42,421 nucleotides of DNA from Fidelibacterota bacterium (GTDB lineage: Bacteria; Fidelibacterota; Marinisomatia; SCGC-AAA003-L08; D37C17), in the NCBI GenBank assembly GCA_014381415.1, contig JACNLQ010000032.1, forward strand, positions 45,054 to 87,474, read 5' to 3'. Numbering within the stretch: the stretch's first letter is position 1; each line of letters starts with the position of its first letter. Position numbers and translations under genes: made by a program. Positions 1 through 8,132 of the stretch are shown here, one piece after another. The notes under the pieces are model-generated. The model was not told where the DNA came from, ran no database searches, and saw only the letters and a program-made list of their open reading frames with translations.

Positions 1-309
1 GCTCTTAAATGGTATCCGATATCCTAATCTTGGCATGAACAAATTAACTGATAGTTCGCCATCATTTGATTCAAATTCATCTGAATAATAAGATTCATCT
101 GAATAATAAGAATAATATTCTGTTGTAATTTCATAATTTGCTTTTATACCAAACCGAAGAAAGTCTGCTCCATAATATAAGTTTTTTTTATAAAAAGTTG
201 CTGACTGTAATAGATTTTGTCCATTAAGTCCAATACCAAAAGAATCATAAGCAAAAGATATTGAGATAATTGTAAATAATAGACCAACATTAATAATATA
301 ATTCCTCAT
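1..309 (-). CDS. Outer-membrane/beta-barrel-like secreted protein, 5' part only
   Basis: This gene runs off the left edge. The first 103 codons are open from an ATG at 309-307 to base 1. The N-terminus (MRNYIINVGLLFTIISISFA) is a clear signal peptide. The mature part alternates aromatic and polar residues, as in outer-membrane beta strands (for example GADFLRFGIKANYEI). An AAAGGA ribosome-binding site lies just upstream of the ATG. Residues around 67-78 contain an internal duplication (YYSDESYYSDE) caused by an 18-bp tandem DNA repeat near 87-120. The gene is divergent from the porin at 602. No family can be named from this fragment. Confidence 0.75.
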   Translation of the reverse strand, partial: MRNYIINVGLLFTIISISFAYDSFGIGLNGQNLLQSATFYKKNLYYGADFLRFGIKANYEITTEYYSYYSDESYYSDEFESNDGELSVNLFMPRLGYRIPFKS

Positions 310-515
310 TTGAGTCCTTTCTGTTATTTTTTGTTTTTTAATTAAGGGTTAAAATCATTAAATAATTATCCCTTCTACTTATATATACGCAATGAGAATC
401 AAAAATAGGACAAAAATTTTAAAATAATTTTAGCTCTCCTCTGAAAATATTTTATTAAATTCCAATTACACCCTCAATTCTCCAATTTAATTATAAATTG
501 ATATTTATTCTTGCA

Positions 516-534
516 AATGAGAACAAGTCTCATT
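516..534. promoter_or_regulatory. Fur-box-like palindrome upstream of the porin/FMN operon
   Basis: The 19-mer AATGAGAACAAGTCTCATT is a 7-bp perfect inverted repeat around 5 nt. It fits the classical Fur consensus pattern (AATGANAAT, one base, ATTNTCATT) at nearly every specified position. It lies 68 nt before the porin ATG at 602. A second half-site, AATGAGAAT, is at 391-399 in the same divergent intergenic region (310-601), which otherwise shows only AT-rich promoter-like sequence. Iron regulation of one or both flanking genes is inferred; no Fur gene is in the window. Confidence 0.5.
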
Positions 535-601
535 TAATATTATGCAGTCAGGCAAGAGCTTGATATCAATTAATCATAAAAAATAAGGAATAAAATTAAA
601 A

Positions 602-1705
602 ATGAGTACCATTTTCAAAATTGTGGTATTGTCAATCTTTAGTTTGGCTTTAGCACAGGATGAATTTTTTCAACCCGGGTCATCTATTGGTGGCTATGGT
701 GAACTGCATTGGAATAAAGCCAATGATGCCGATGGCAATTCAATCAAGAATACCATGGACTTCCACCGCTTTATCATCTATTACGGTTACAACTGGACCG
801 ATAAATGGTCCTTTAAATCTGAAGTAGAATTGGAGCATAATTTCGTAGCAGATGGTGAAGGCGAACTTGAGCTAGAACAAGCATTTGTGAATTACCACGG
901 CGGCAATTGGGGCTTTCAGGGTGGTGTCATATTACCTACTGCAGGTCTCTTAAATCAATACCATGAACCACCACTTTTCCTATCGGTTGAACGACCGGTT
1001 TATAGTAAATATATAATTCCCACCACCTGGTTCGGAAATGGAATTGCATTATATGGTAACCATTCCGGATTCAATTTTCGCTTGGCTATTATGGAAGACT
1101 TAGAAGGTGAAGGGATTTTTTACGATGGCCATTTAAGGGGAGGTCGTGGAAAAGGATATAAAACTACGGGGTTTAATTTAACCAAAAACTTTAGTGGAGT
1201 TTATACCGGAATCAATGGTTTACGTTTAGGGGGTTCTCTTACTTTAAATAATGCACCAATAGCTGATGAAAATAAAAATGCATCTACCGATTCTACAATT
1301 GCGGTTCAATTATTTGAAATAAACGCAAAATACACTGCTCATAATTTCTATACGATATTCGAATATGGGAAAAGTGAATTTAATTATGAGGGCATAAATC
1401 TACCAACTTATATAGATGAAAATGGCGAAACCATCACTTGGTCTGATTTTACTTCCAGTGGCTATTATTTTGACCTCGGCTATGATATTGGAGGTATGAT
1501 CAACTGTAATAAACTGATTCCTTGGGTACGCATTTCTAATGTATCTAAAAATGATGATGATGTAGCGATGCAAACTGACTACATACGCTTTGGCTTGACC
1601 TGGTGGCCCATCGATGATGTAGCCTTCAAAACTGATTATGCCAATGTTACAAAAGATGGCATCACAACTACTGAATTTAATGTAGGGATTGGTTATAAGT
1701 TTTAA
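602..1705 (+). CDS. Porin-like outer-membrane beta-barrel protein
   Basis: This 367-residue protein has a signal peptide (MSTIFKIVVLSIFSLALA) followed by an all-beta barrel pattern that ends in phenylalanine (VGIGYKF), the usual C-terminal signature of outer-membrane barrels. The mature start (GSSIGGYGELHW) and the segments on either side of residue 110 (FQGGVILPTAGLLNQYHEPP) resemble phosphate-selective-porin/OprO-like barrels seen in FCB genomes. It heads a putative operon with the FMN-binding and four-helix membrane genes. A hairpin at 1729-1762 separates it from them. An AAGGA ribosome-binding site lies upstream. The Fur-like box before it suggests uptake or export linked to iron status. 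The substrate is unknown. Confidence 0.75.
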   Translation: MSTIFKIVVLSIFSLALAQDEFFQPGSSIGGYGELHWNKANDADGNSIKNTMDFHRFIIYYGYNWTDKWSFKSEVELEHNFVADGEGELELEQAFVNYHGGNWGFQGGVILPTAGLLNQYHEPPLFLSVERPVYSKYIIPTTWFGNGIALYGNHSGFNFRLAIMEDLEGEGIFYDGHLRGGRGKGYKTTGFNLTKNFSGVYTGINGLRLGGSLTLNNAPIADENKNASTDSTIAVQLFEINAKYTAHNFYTIFEYGKSEFNYEGINLPTYIDENGETITWSDFTSSGYYFDLGYDIGGMINCNKLIPWVRISNVSKNDDDVAMQTDYIRFGLTWWPIDDVAFKTDYANVTKDGITTTEFNVGIGYKF

Positions 1706-1728
1706 TACCCCTAGATTAATCTCCCTGA

Positions 1729-1762
1729 AACTCAGCCCGACTTCCTACAGTTGGGCTGAGTT
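1729..1762 (+). terminator. Hairpin after the porin gene
   Basis: A 13-bp stem with one G-T wobble (AACTCAGCCCGAC pairing with GTTGGGCTGAGTT) encloses an 8-nt loop. It begins 23 nt after the porin stop. The following T tract is poor (TTGTCTT). It may act as an attenuating terminator or an mRNA 3' stabiliser between the porin and the FMN-binding gene. Confidence 0.55.
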
Positions 1763-1883
1763 GTCTTAAATTAACCTACTGTATCTCACCCTGTTTGTTG
1801 GTACACTTATTGGAGCAAGTCCAATTCGTGATGCCACTGAAAATTATATTACCTCTCAATTTGAAGATAGTATTTCCATAAAT

Positions 1884-2300
1884 ATGCACACCTTAATAAT
1901 AGATTCTGAACTAAAAGCATTGGTGCAAAATAGAGTGAGACAGAGGTTTTATAGAGATGAATTGTATTATTGGACTATTTCCAATAATGACACCACTATT
2001 GCCTACGCCCTAATGGATAATGTATTGGGTAAATCCATGCCCATTACTTTTTTGATTTTAGTGGATTTAGATGGTAAAATAATGAGCACGAAAGTAATAA
2101 AATACCGAGAAGCATACGGGGGTGAAGTAGACAATAAAAACTGGTTGGCACAGTTTACTGATTTCAGCGATAAATCAGATTATAAGGTGGGGAAAAATAT
2201 TGACGGAATTTCTGGTGCCACCATTTCTGTTAACTCACTAACAAAGGGTGTACAAAAAATAGCTGTTCTATTCCCCTTAATAAAAGATAAATTAAAATAA
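1884..2300 (+). CDS. FMN-binding domain protein (RnfG/NqrC-type flavinylation motif); true start probably upstream
   Basis: The protein carries an FMN-binding domain. Near the C-terminus DGISGATIS matches the [S/T]GATxS/T motif whose threonine receives FMN covalently from ApbE in RnfG/NqrC-type proteins. Such proteins act as extracytosolic electron carriers. The ATG at 1884 gives 138 residues but no signal peptide. The same frame is open back to 1770 and encodes a hydrophobic stretch (LLYLTLFVGTLIGAS) that looks like one, with no ATG, GTG or TTG available. A rare start (ATT 1770 or CTG 1779) or a sequence error is likely. The stop overlaps the next ATG (TAATG), implying translational coupling. 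Confidence 0.8.
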   Translation: MHTLIIDSELKALVQNRVRQRFYRDELYYWTISNNDTTIAYALMDNVLGKSMPITFLILVDLDGKIMSTKVIKYREAYGGEVDNKNWLAQFTDFSDKSDYKVGKNIDGISGATISVNSLTKGVQKIAVLFPLIKDKLK

Positions 2301-2800
2301 TGGATAATATTTCAAAGATCAGTTTATATCAATTACCCAAAGGCATAAAACTTTTACTCATGTTAACTGTGCTGAATCTCACAGTTGGGGTAGGTATTGG
2401 ATTATATTATGTTGCCAATACTACCCACCTTTCTCCAGAAGGTACTACCGAGCAATTTAGAGGCTCAACAGTAGAAGATGAATTTGATATCCCTGAAAAA
2501 TTTCCCAAACCAATTAGTGAACTGCTCACCACCACCCATAATCACATCATATCCATGACCTTCATATTTTTTATTATAGGAGGTATATTTTACTTTAACT
2601 CCATTATATCTGGATTTTGGAGAACCTTTTTTATAGCTGAACCCTTCTTTTCTATTCTCACAACCTTTGGAGGCATTTGGCTCATCCGCTTTATTCATCC
2701 TGCATACGCATTTTTGGTGATTCCCTCCGGGATTCTCATGTACCTCTGTTATTTTATAATGGCAGGGATTCTCTTATATGAACTGGGATTGAAGAAATAA
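2300..2800 (+). CDS. Small four-helix membrane protein, possible electron-transfer partner
   Basis: This 166-residue protein has four predicted transmembrane helices, at roughly 17-38, 80-101, 111-130 and 134-160. The extracytoplasmic loop after helix 1 has LSPEGTTEQFRGS. Histidines sit at the start of helix 2 (TTTHNHIISM) and between helices 3 and 4 (RFIHPAYAF). I know this type only as an uncharacterised small membrane family with conserved LSPEG and His motifs. The paired histidines would suit heme b ligation, but that is inference. It starts inside the stop of the FMN-binding gene, so the two products probably work together, perhaps passing electrons from the quinone pool to the flavin protein. 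Confidence 0.65.
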   Translation: MDNISKISLYQLPKGIKLLLMLTVLNLTVGVGIGLYYVANTTHLSPEGTTEQFRGSTVEDEFDIPEKFPKPISELLTTTHNHIISMTFIFFIIGGIFYFNSIISGFWRTFFIAEPFFSILTTFGGIWLIRFIHPAYAFLVIPSGILMYLCYFIMAGILLYELGLKK

Positions 2801-3100
2801 ATTAGTTTGATGTAAATATCCATCCGACGGTTTTAGATTGGAACCCACCCCCGGCTTTGCCTGGTACCCTCCCAAGTGGGTAATTTATAGTACATAACCA
2901 TTAAATGCGATGAAGGGCTCAGGGTGATAGTGTTTTTATAATTGTCCAGTATTTCACCAATCCACTCTTCCAAACATCTATTTTAGGTATGTATACCTCA
3001 GTAGTAATCTCAGAAACAATCTATCTATATTAGAATATCCTCAAAACTCAGTAAACTTTCCCTTCATTTAAAACCCGTAAATCATACAAAAGCGATACAA
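2801..3100. other. Intergenic region with a palindromic repeat-like element
   Basis: I see no gene in these 300 bases. At 2844-2880 there is a GC-rich stretch bounded by CCCAC and GTGGG, with an inner CCGGC/GCCTGG hairpin, in otherwise AT-rich sequence. It resembles a REP-like dispersed palindrome. I looked for a T-box upstream of valS and found no supporting structure. Confidence 0.4.
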
Positions 3101-5794
3101 ATGCCTGAAATTAAGACATCTGAAAAAGAACTGAGCACAGTTTATAGCCCTACTCAGGTAGAGGAAAAGTGGTACCCAATTTGGGAAAAATCAGGCGTAA
3201 CCAAGCCAACCGAAAGTGGATCTGATAGTTTTACGCTTATGATTCCCCCTCCAAATGTTACCGGTATTTTACATATAGGACATGTTCTAAATATTACCAT
3301 TCAGGATGTGCTGGTTCGCAGGGCACGTATGATGAGTAAGTCAACTCTATGGTTACCGGGAATGGACCATGCCTCTATTGCTACCGAAGCAAAGGTCACC
3401 AAAATGCTGAAAAAAAAGGGCATTAATAAACGAGAGATTGGCAGGGATAAATTTCTTGAACATGCCTGGGAGTGGAAAGATAAATACGGTGGTATAATTT
3501 TCCAACAACTGAAAAAACTGGGTGCCTCCTGCGATTGGGATCGTGAAAAATTCACAATGGATGAGGATTACTCCAAGGCTGTCCTGAAAGTCTTTGTTGA
3601 CCTCTATAATGATGGGCTAATTTACCGTGGTGAACGCATTATTAATTGGGATCCACAAGGACAGACAGCCCTATCTGAAGAAGAAGTTATTCACAAAGAC
3701 ACTATTGGTCATCTCTGGCATTTCCGCTATCCGCTTAGTGATGGCAGTGGTCATTTGGTGGTGGCTACCACCCGCCCTGAAACTATGTTGGGGGATACAG
3801 GAGTTGCAGTAAATCCCAAAGATGATCGCTACACAGAGATGGTTGGAAAGACGGTTCTCCTCCCCATTGTAAATCGAGAAATTCCCATTTTTGCTGACGA
3901 TTATGTTGATATGGAATTTGGTACCGGTTGTGTGAAAGTAACTCCTGCCCATGACCCCAATGATTTTGATATGGGAGAGCGAAACAATCTGGAAGTAATT
4001 AATATATTTCACCCTGATGCAAAATTAAATGATAATGTACCCAAGGGGTATGTGGGGCTAGACCGATTTGAAGCCAGGAAAAAAGTGGTGGATGCATTAG
4101 ATGTTTTGGGTCTCCTTGAGAAAATTGAAGATTATGAACATTCCGTTGGGCACTCGGAACGAACAGATGCGGTGATTGAACCCTATCTCTCCAAACAGTG
4201 GTTTGTAAAAATGAAACCTCTGACAGAACCTGCTCTTAAAGTGGTAAAAGATGGGGATGTAAAAATATATCCAGAAAGATGGGTGAAGACCTATAATCAC
4301 TGGCTGGAAAATATTAAAGACTGGTGTATCTCACGACAACTCTGGTGGGGACATAGAATTCCGGTGTGGTATTGCAGGGGAAATGATATTGGACATTGTC
4401 AGTTGGATTGTAAAAATCCCATTGTGTCAATAGAAACACCTGAAAGCTGCCCCGCCTGTGGGAGTAAAGATTTGGTGCAGGATCCGGATGTATTGGATAC
4501 TTGGTTTAGCTCCTGGCTCTGGCCCTTTGCCACATTAGGGTGGCCGGAAAAAACAGAGGATTTTAAAAAATTCTACCCCACCCAAGATTTGGTAACTGGT
4601 CCGGACATCATTTTTTTCTGGGTGGCTCGGATGATAATGGCTGGCTTGTATTTTTGTAAGGAAATTCCCTTTTCAAATGTGTACTTTACAGGGATTATCC
4701 GAGATGAGAAGGGAAGAAAAATGAGTAAGTCATTGGGCAATTCTCCAGATCCCCTGGACTTGTTTGAAAAATATGGAGCCGATGCAGTAAGGGTTTCTAT
4801 ACTGATGATTGCTCCCCAGGGATTAGATATTCTTTTCAGTGAAGAAAGGCTGGAGCAAGGCAGAAATTTTATGAATAAACTCTGGAACTCCGCCCGGTTT
4901 ATCCGCATGAACTTAGATGAAGGATTGCCTGAAAACCTCTCAAACCTTGATGATGAAAAATTAGATTCTACTGATCGCTGGATACTTTCTCGTTTAAATA
5001 ATGTGATTGAGGAAGTTGACAACGCTTATTCAGAGTATAAAATGAATGAAGCCATTAAAAAGGTTTATGATTTCACTCGAGCTGATTTCTGTGATTGGTA
5101 TATTGAATTTGCTAAAACCCGATTTTATGGAGATGATACAGAAGATAGAAAAACTGCACAAAAAGTATCCGTGCATGTTATACGAATTATCCTGAAACTC
5201 CTCCACCCTTACTCCCCATTCATTACCGAAGAGCTTTGGGTATCATTCAAAAATCCGGATGAAAATTTATTAATTTCAGAATCATGGCCTGAAGCCGAAC
5301 AAAATAAAATTAATGTAGAATGTGAGCAAGAAATCCAATTATTGATGGAGGTTATTACAGCAGTGCGGAACATCCGCGCCAGCTTGAATGTTTCGCCAGC
5401 AAAGGAAGCAGACCTCTCGGTTAGAGGAAATAGTACTTACTGTGACACGCTTAAAATGAATGAGAATTATCTTCAAGGAATGGCAAAATTGAATAATATC
5501 CAATTTGGGGAAAATATTGCAAAACCCCCTCAATCTGCTACTGCGGTGGTGAAGGGGCTGGAAATTTTCGTGCCACTTTCCGGATTAATTGACATTAGTA
5601 AGGAAGTTGAACGCCTTGAAAAACAAATTCAGGATATGGAAGGTCGATTAAATGCGGTGAGCAGAAAATTAGATAACAAGAATTTTGTTGAACGAGCACC
5701 GGAGAATGTAATAACCCATGAACGAAATAAATTGCAGAATTATCAATCTGATCTTTCAAAATTACAACAGAATCTTGAATCTTTACGAGGTTAA
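3101..5794 (+). CDS. valS: Valine--tRNA ligase
   Basis: This class Ia aminoacyl-tRNA synthetase charges tRNA-Val. The HIGH motif is at residues 58-61 in PPPNVTGILHIGH. KMSKS is exact at 540-544 (GRKMSKSLGN). The editing domain carries TTRPETMLGDTGVAV. A zinc-ribbon-like cysteine set (CRGNDIGHCQLDC, then CPACG) sits in the connective region before DPDVLDTWFSSWLWPF. The C-terminal ~80 residues form a charged coiled coil (EVERLEKQIQDMEGRL), which is typical of ValS. The length of 897 residues is normal. It stands alone, with a hairpin-rich gap before recG. Confidence 0.97.
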   Translation: MPEIKTSEKELSTVYSPTQVEEKWYPIWEKSGVTKPTESGSDSFTLMIPPPNVTGILHIGHVLNITIQDVLVRRARMMSKSTLWLPGMDHASIATEAKVTKMLKKKGINKREIGRDKFLEHAWEWKDKYGGIIFQQLKKLGASCDWDREKFTMDEDYSKAVLKVFVDLYNDGLIYRGERIINWDPQGQTALSEEEVIHKDTIGHLWHFRYPLSDGSGHLVVATTRPETMLGDTGVAVNPKDDRYTEMVGKTVLLPIVNREIPIFADDYVDMEFGTGCVKVTPAHDPNDFDMGERNNLEVINIFHPDAKLNDNVPKGYVGLDRFEARKKVVDALDVLGLLEKIEDYEHSVGHSERTDAVIEPYLSKQWFVKMKPLTEPALKVVKDGDVKIYPERWVKTYNHWLENIKDWCISRQLWWGHRIPVWYCRGNDIGHCQLDCKNPIVSIETPESCPACGSKDLVQDPDVLDTWFSSWLWPFATLGWPEKTEDFKKFYPTQDLVTGPDIIFFWVARMIMAGLYFCKEIPFSNVYFTGIIRDEKGRKMSKSLGNSPDPLDLFEKYGADAVRVSILMIAPQGLDILFSEERLEQGRNFMNKLWNSARFIRMNLDEGLPENLSNLDDEKLDSTDRWILSRLNNVIEEVDNAYSEYKMNEAIKKVYDFTRADFCDWYIEFAKTRFYGDDTEDRKTAQKVSVHVIRIILKLLHPYSPFITEELWVSFKNPDENLLISESWPEAEQNKINVECEQEIQLLMEVITAVRNIRASLNVSPAKEADLSVRGNSTYCDTLKMNENYLQGMAKLNNIQFGENIAKPPQSATAVVKGLEIFVPLSGLIDISKEVERLEKQIQDMEGRLNAVSRKLDNKNFVERAPENVITHERNKLQNYQSDLSKLQQNLESLRG

Positions 5795-5862
5795 ATCTAA
5801 TTTATGCACTTTCTTCAATTGGTTGGGTTTAGGCTAAAGCACCGTTTGTTTAGATTGTCCAT

Positions 5863-5942
5863 CCCCAAGCTAAAGCATGGGGTAATTAATAATATTGTAA
5901 TTGCATTGGTAAATCATTTACCCCGTCCTTTAGGGCGGGGTA
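5863..5942. repeat. Two adjacent REP-like hairpins between valS and recG
   Basis: Hairpin 1 (5863-5882) pairs CCCCA with TGGGG, with GC/GC inside and a TAAA loop. Hairpin 2 (5919-5942) is a 10-bp stem, TACCCCGTCC with GGGCGGGGTA, containing one wobble and a TTTA loop. They share the loop core around CTTTAG/CTAAAG and GC-rich CCCC arms, so they look like two members of one repeat family. A spurious 60-codon frame runs through them (5804-5986). Confidence 0.55.
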
Positions 5943-5961
5943 TTAGTAAACACAAAAAACC

Positions 5962-5983
5962 AAGGGGCTTTAACCCCTTTTCT
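5962..5983 (+). terminator. Intrinsic terminator after valS
   Basis: AAGGGG pairs with CCCCTT around a CTTTAA loop and is followed by TTTTCTT. An A-rich run (CACAAAAAACC) precedes it, so it could also work on the other strand. It lies about 35 nt before the recG ATG and insulates recG from valS. Confidence 0.6.
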
Positions 5984-6017
5984 TAGTGAACTCTTATATA
6001 ATCAAAATAAATCGCTG

Positions 6018-8120
6018 ATGACTTCAGCAACCACATATTATCAAACCAATCTCACTACCGATATTACCTATCTGAAAGGGGTTGGTCCACAGAGGGGGGG
6101 CGCTCTTAAAAGATATGGTATTGAAAATGTCGGGCAACTTCTCCATCACTTTCCCCGCCGCTACTTAGACCGCACCAATATTAAATCTATACGTGAAGTT
6201 AAAATTGGAGAAGAGGCGGTTATCATTGGAAAAATAGCTTCCTTTGGCATGCAACAGGCAAGGCGGCGCCGTTTCTTTCAAATGACCCTGAACGACCCCA
6301 CAGGATACCTCACCTGTGTCTGGTTCAATAGCATTTCATGGATTATAGATAAATTTCAGGAAGGTGATTCTATTGCCGTTTTTGGTAAAGTTGAATTCAG
6401 GAAGGGATTTCAAATTATTCACCCCGAATTTGATATTCTGGAAGAAGGGGAAGACCCTGTAAATACTGGAAAAATTTTGGCACAATATCCATCTACAGCC
6501 GCATTAAAGGCTGTGGGCTTGGAAGGACGTGGATTTAGAAAAATTATTAACGTGGCTCTTGATTTGGTTGGAGATGAAATTGAAGATTATTTTGACCCCA
6601 CATTTTGTGAAGAAGAAAAATTATTGTCTCTCCATGAAGCATTAGATCAAATTCACCAGCCGGCTGATAAACAGAGTTTAAAAAAAGCTGTTTATCGTCT
6701 CAAATTTGATGAGCATTTTTTCATTCAGCTCCTATTGGCCCTCAAAAGACAAGCCAAAGCAGAAAATTCAGGACGGGTATTTCCCCAGCGGGGAAAATAT
6801 GAAAAGGATATTTTTAAAAGTCTGGACTTCACCTTAACCGATGCCCAAATTAATGTTCTCAAAGAAATCCGTAGTGATTTGGCAAGGAGAAGTCCAATGA
6901 ACCGTCTCATACAGGGTGATGTGGGTTCTGGTAAAACGATTGTGGCGGTACTGGCAGCAGCCATTGTTATTAGCCATGGTTCACAGGTTGCAGTAATGGC
7001 ACCTACAGAAATTTTAGCAGGGCAGCATTTTATTAGTTTTTTACAATTTTGTAAACCAGCCAATATCAGAATTGCTTTACTTACTGGAAATCAGAAAAAA
7101 GCAGATAAGGAGAAAATTTATTCTGAATTAGAATTGGGTGAAATACAATTGGTAGTGGGAACCCATGCACTTATTCAGGAAGGAGTAACTTTTCAAGATT
7201 TAGGCATGATCATAGTAGATGAGCAGCATCGTTTTGGGGTAGAACAGCGGAAAGCCCTCATTGATAAAGGATACTCCCCAGAAGTTCTGGCTCTTACGGC
7301 AACACCTATCCCTCGAACTTTGGCATTTACAATTCACGGAGATATGCATATTTCCATTATTGATGAAATGCCAAAAAACCGACTGCCCATTATTACAAAA
7401 GTTGTGGAACCAGCGCGAATGGATCAAGTTTATGATTTTATGAAAAAGGAAATGGATGCCGGCCATCAATGCTTTGTTATTTATCCCATTATTGAAGAAT
7501 CTGAAAAAATGGATTGGAAAGCATCCGACACAGGATTTAAAAAGCTAAGTGAAAAAGTATTTCCAGATTATAAAATAGGATATATCCATGGGAAAATGAA
7601 AAAGGAAGTCCGGGATGAACAAATGACAGCCATGGCAAACAATGAAGTCCAATGTCTTGTTTCTACCACAGTTGTGGAGGTGGGAATTGACATCGCCAAT
7701 GCTACTGTTATGGTTATTGAAAATGCTGATAGGTTTGGACTTACCCAACTCCATCAGTTACGGGGTCGAATTGGAAGAGGCAGTTCTCAATCATATTGCG
7801 TGCTGGTAAAAAATAGCAAATCTCCTGAAGCGGAGCATCGCTTAAAAGTTATGGAATCTACAAGCAATGGTTTTAAGATATCGGATGAAGACCTTAAATT
7901 GAGAGGTCCGGGAGAGTTCTTTGGAACCCGACAACATGGGTATATTAAATCAAAAATTGCTAACTTTGTAGAAGATGGCCCTATCATCAGACAGACCCGA
8001 AAGCGTGCATTCGAAATGGTTGAATATGACCCCAAGCTAAAACTTGAAAGACATCAGAATATCAAAAAACAATTTAAAGAAAACTATCGGCACATGCTGG
8101 AGTTTGTAAATATCAGTTAA
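6018..8120 (+). CDS. recG: ATP-dependent DNA helicase RecG
   Basis: This 700-residue protein is of full RecG length. It begins with the helix-hairpin/wedge region (YLKGVGPQRGGALKRYGI; HHFPRRYLDRT), followed by the OB-fold wedge that binds branched DNA. The superfamily 2 helicase motifs are intact: Walker A GDVGSGKT near residues 299-306, DEQH at 401-404, ALTATPIPRTL and LRGRIGRG. RecG remodels stalled replication forks and Holliday junctions. The DUF2723 gene follows after 12 nt, so the two probably share a transcript. The N-terminal MTSATTYYQTN is short and the exact start is not fixed by a ribosome-binding site. Confidence 0.97.
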   Translation: MTSATTYYQTNLTTDITYLKGVGPQRGGALKRYGIENVGQLLHHFPRRYLDRTNIKSIREVKIGEEAVIIGKIASFGMQQARRRRFFQMTLNDPTGYLTCVWFNSISWIIDKFQEGDSIAVFGKVEFRKGFQIIHPEFDILEEGEDPVNTGKILAQYPSTAALKAVGLEGRGFRKIINVALDLVGDEIEDYFDPTFCEEEKLLSLHEALDQIHQPADKQSLKKAVYRLKFDEHFFIQLLLALKRQAKAENSGRVFPQRGKYEKDIFKSLDFTLTDAQINVLKEIRSDLARRSPMNRLIQGDVGSGKTIVAVLAAAIVISHGSQVAVMAPTEILAGQHFISFLQFCKPANIRIALLTGNQKKADKEKIYSELELGEIQLVVGTHALIQEGVTFQDLGMIIVDEQHRFGVEQRKALIDKGYSPEVLALTATPIPRTLAFTIHGDMHISIIDEMPKNRLPIITKVVEPARMDQVYDFMKKEMDAGHQCFVIYPIIEESEKMDWKASDTGFKKLSEKVFPDYKIGYIHGKMKKEVRDEQMTAMANNEVQCLVSTTVVEVGIDIANATVMVIENADRFGLTQLHQLRGRIGRGSSQSYCVLVKNSKSPEAEHRLKVMESTSNGFKISDEDLKLRGPGEFFGTRQHGYIKSKIANFVEDGPIIRQTRKRAFEMVEYDPKLKLERHQNIKKQFKENYRHMLEFVNIS

Positions 8121-8132
8121 TTAAAGGATAAA

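Noticed and set aside
2801-3100. T-box riboswitch before valS
   Set aside because: No T-box consensus or terminator-antiterminator pair was found; only a REP-like foldback.
5804-5986. 60-codon open frame between valS and recG
   Set aside because: It is translated from the hairpin cluster and terminator, has no ribosome-binding site and no protein-like pattern.
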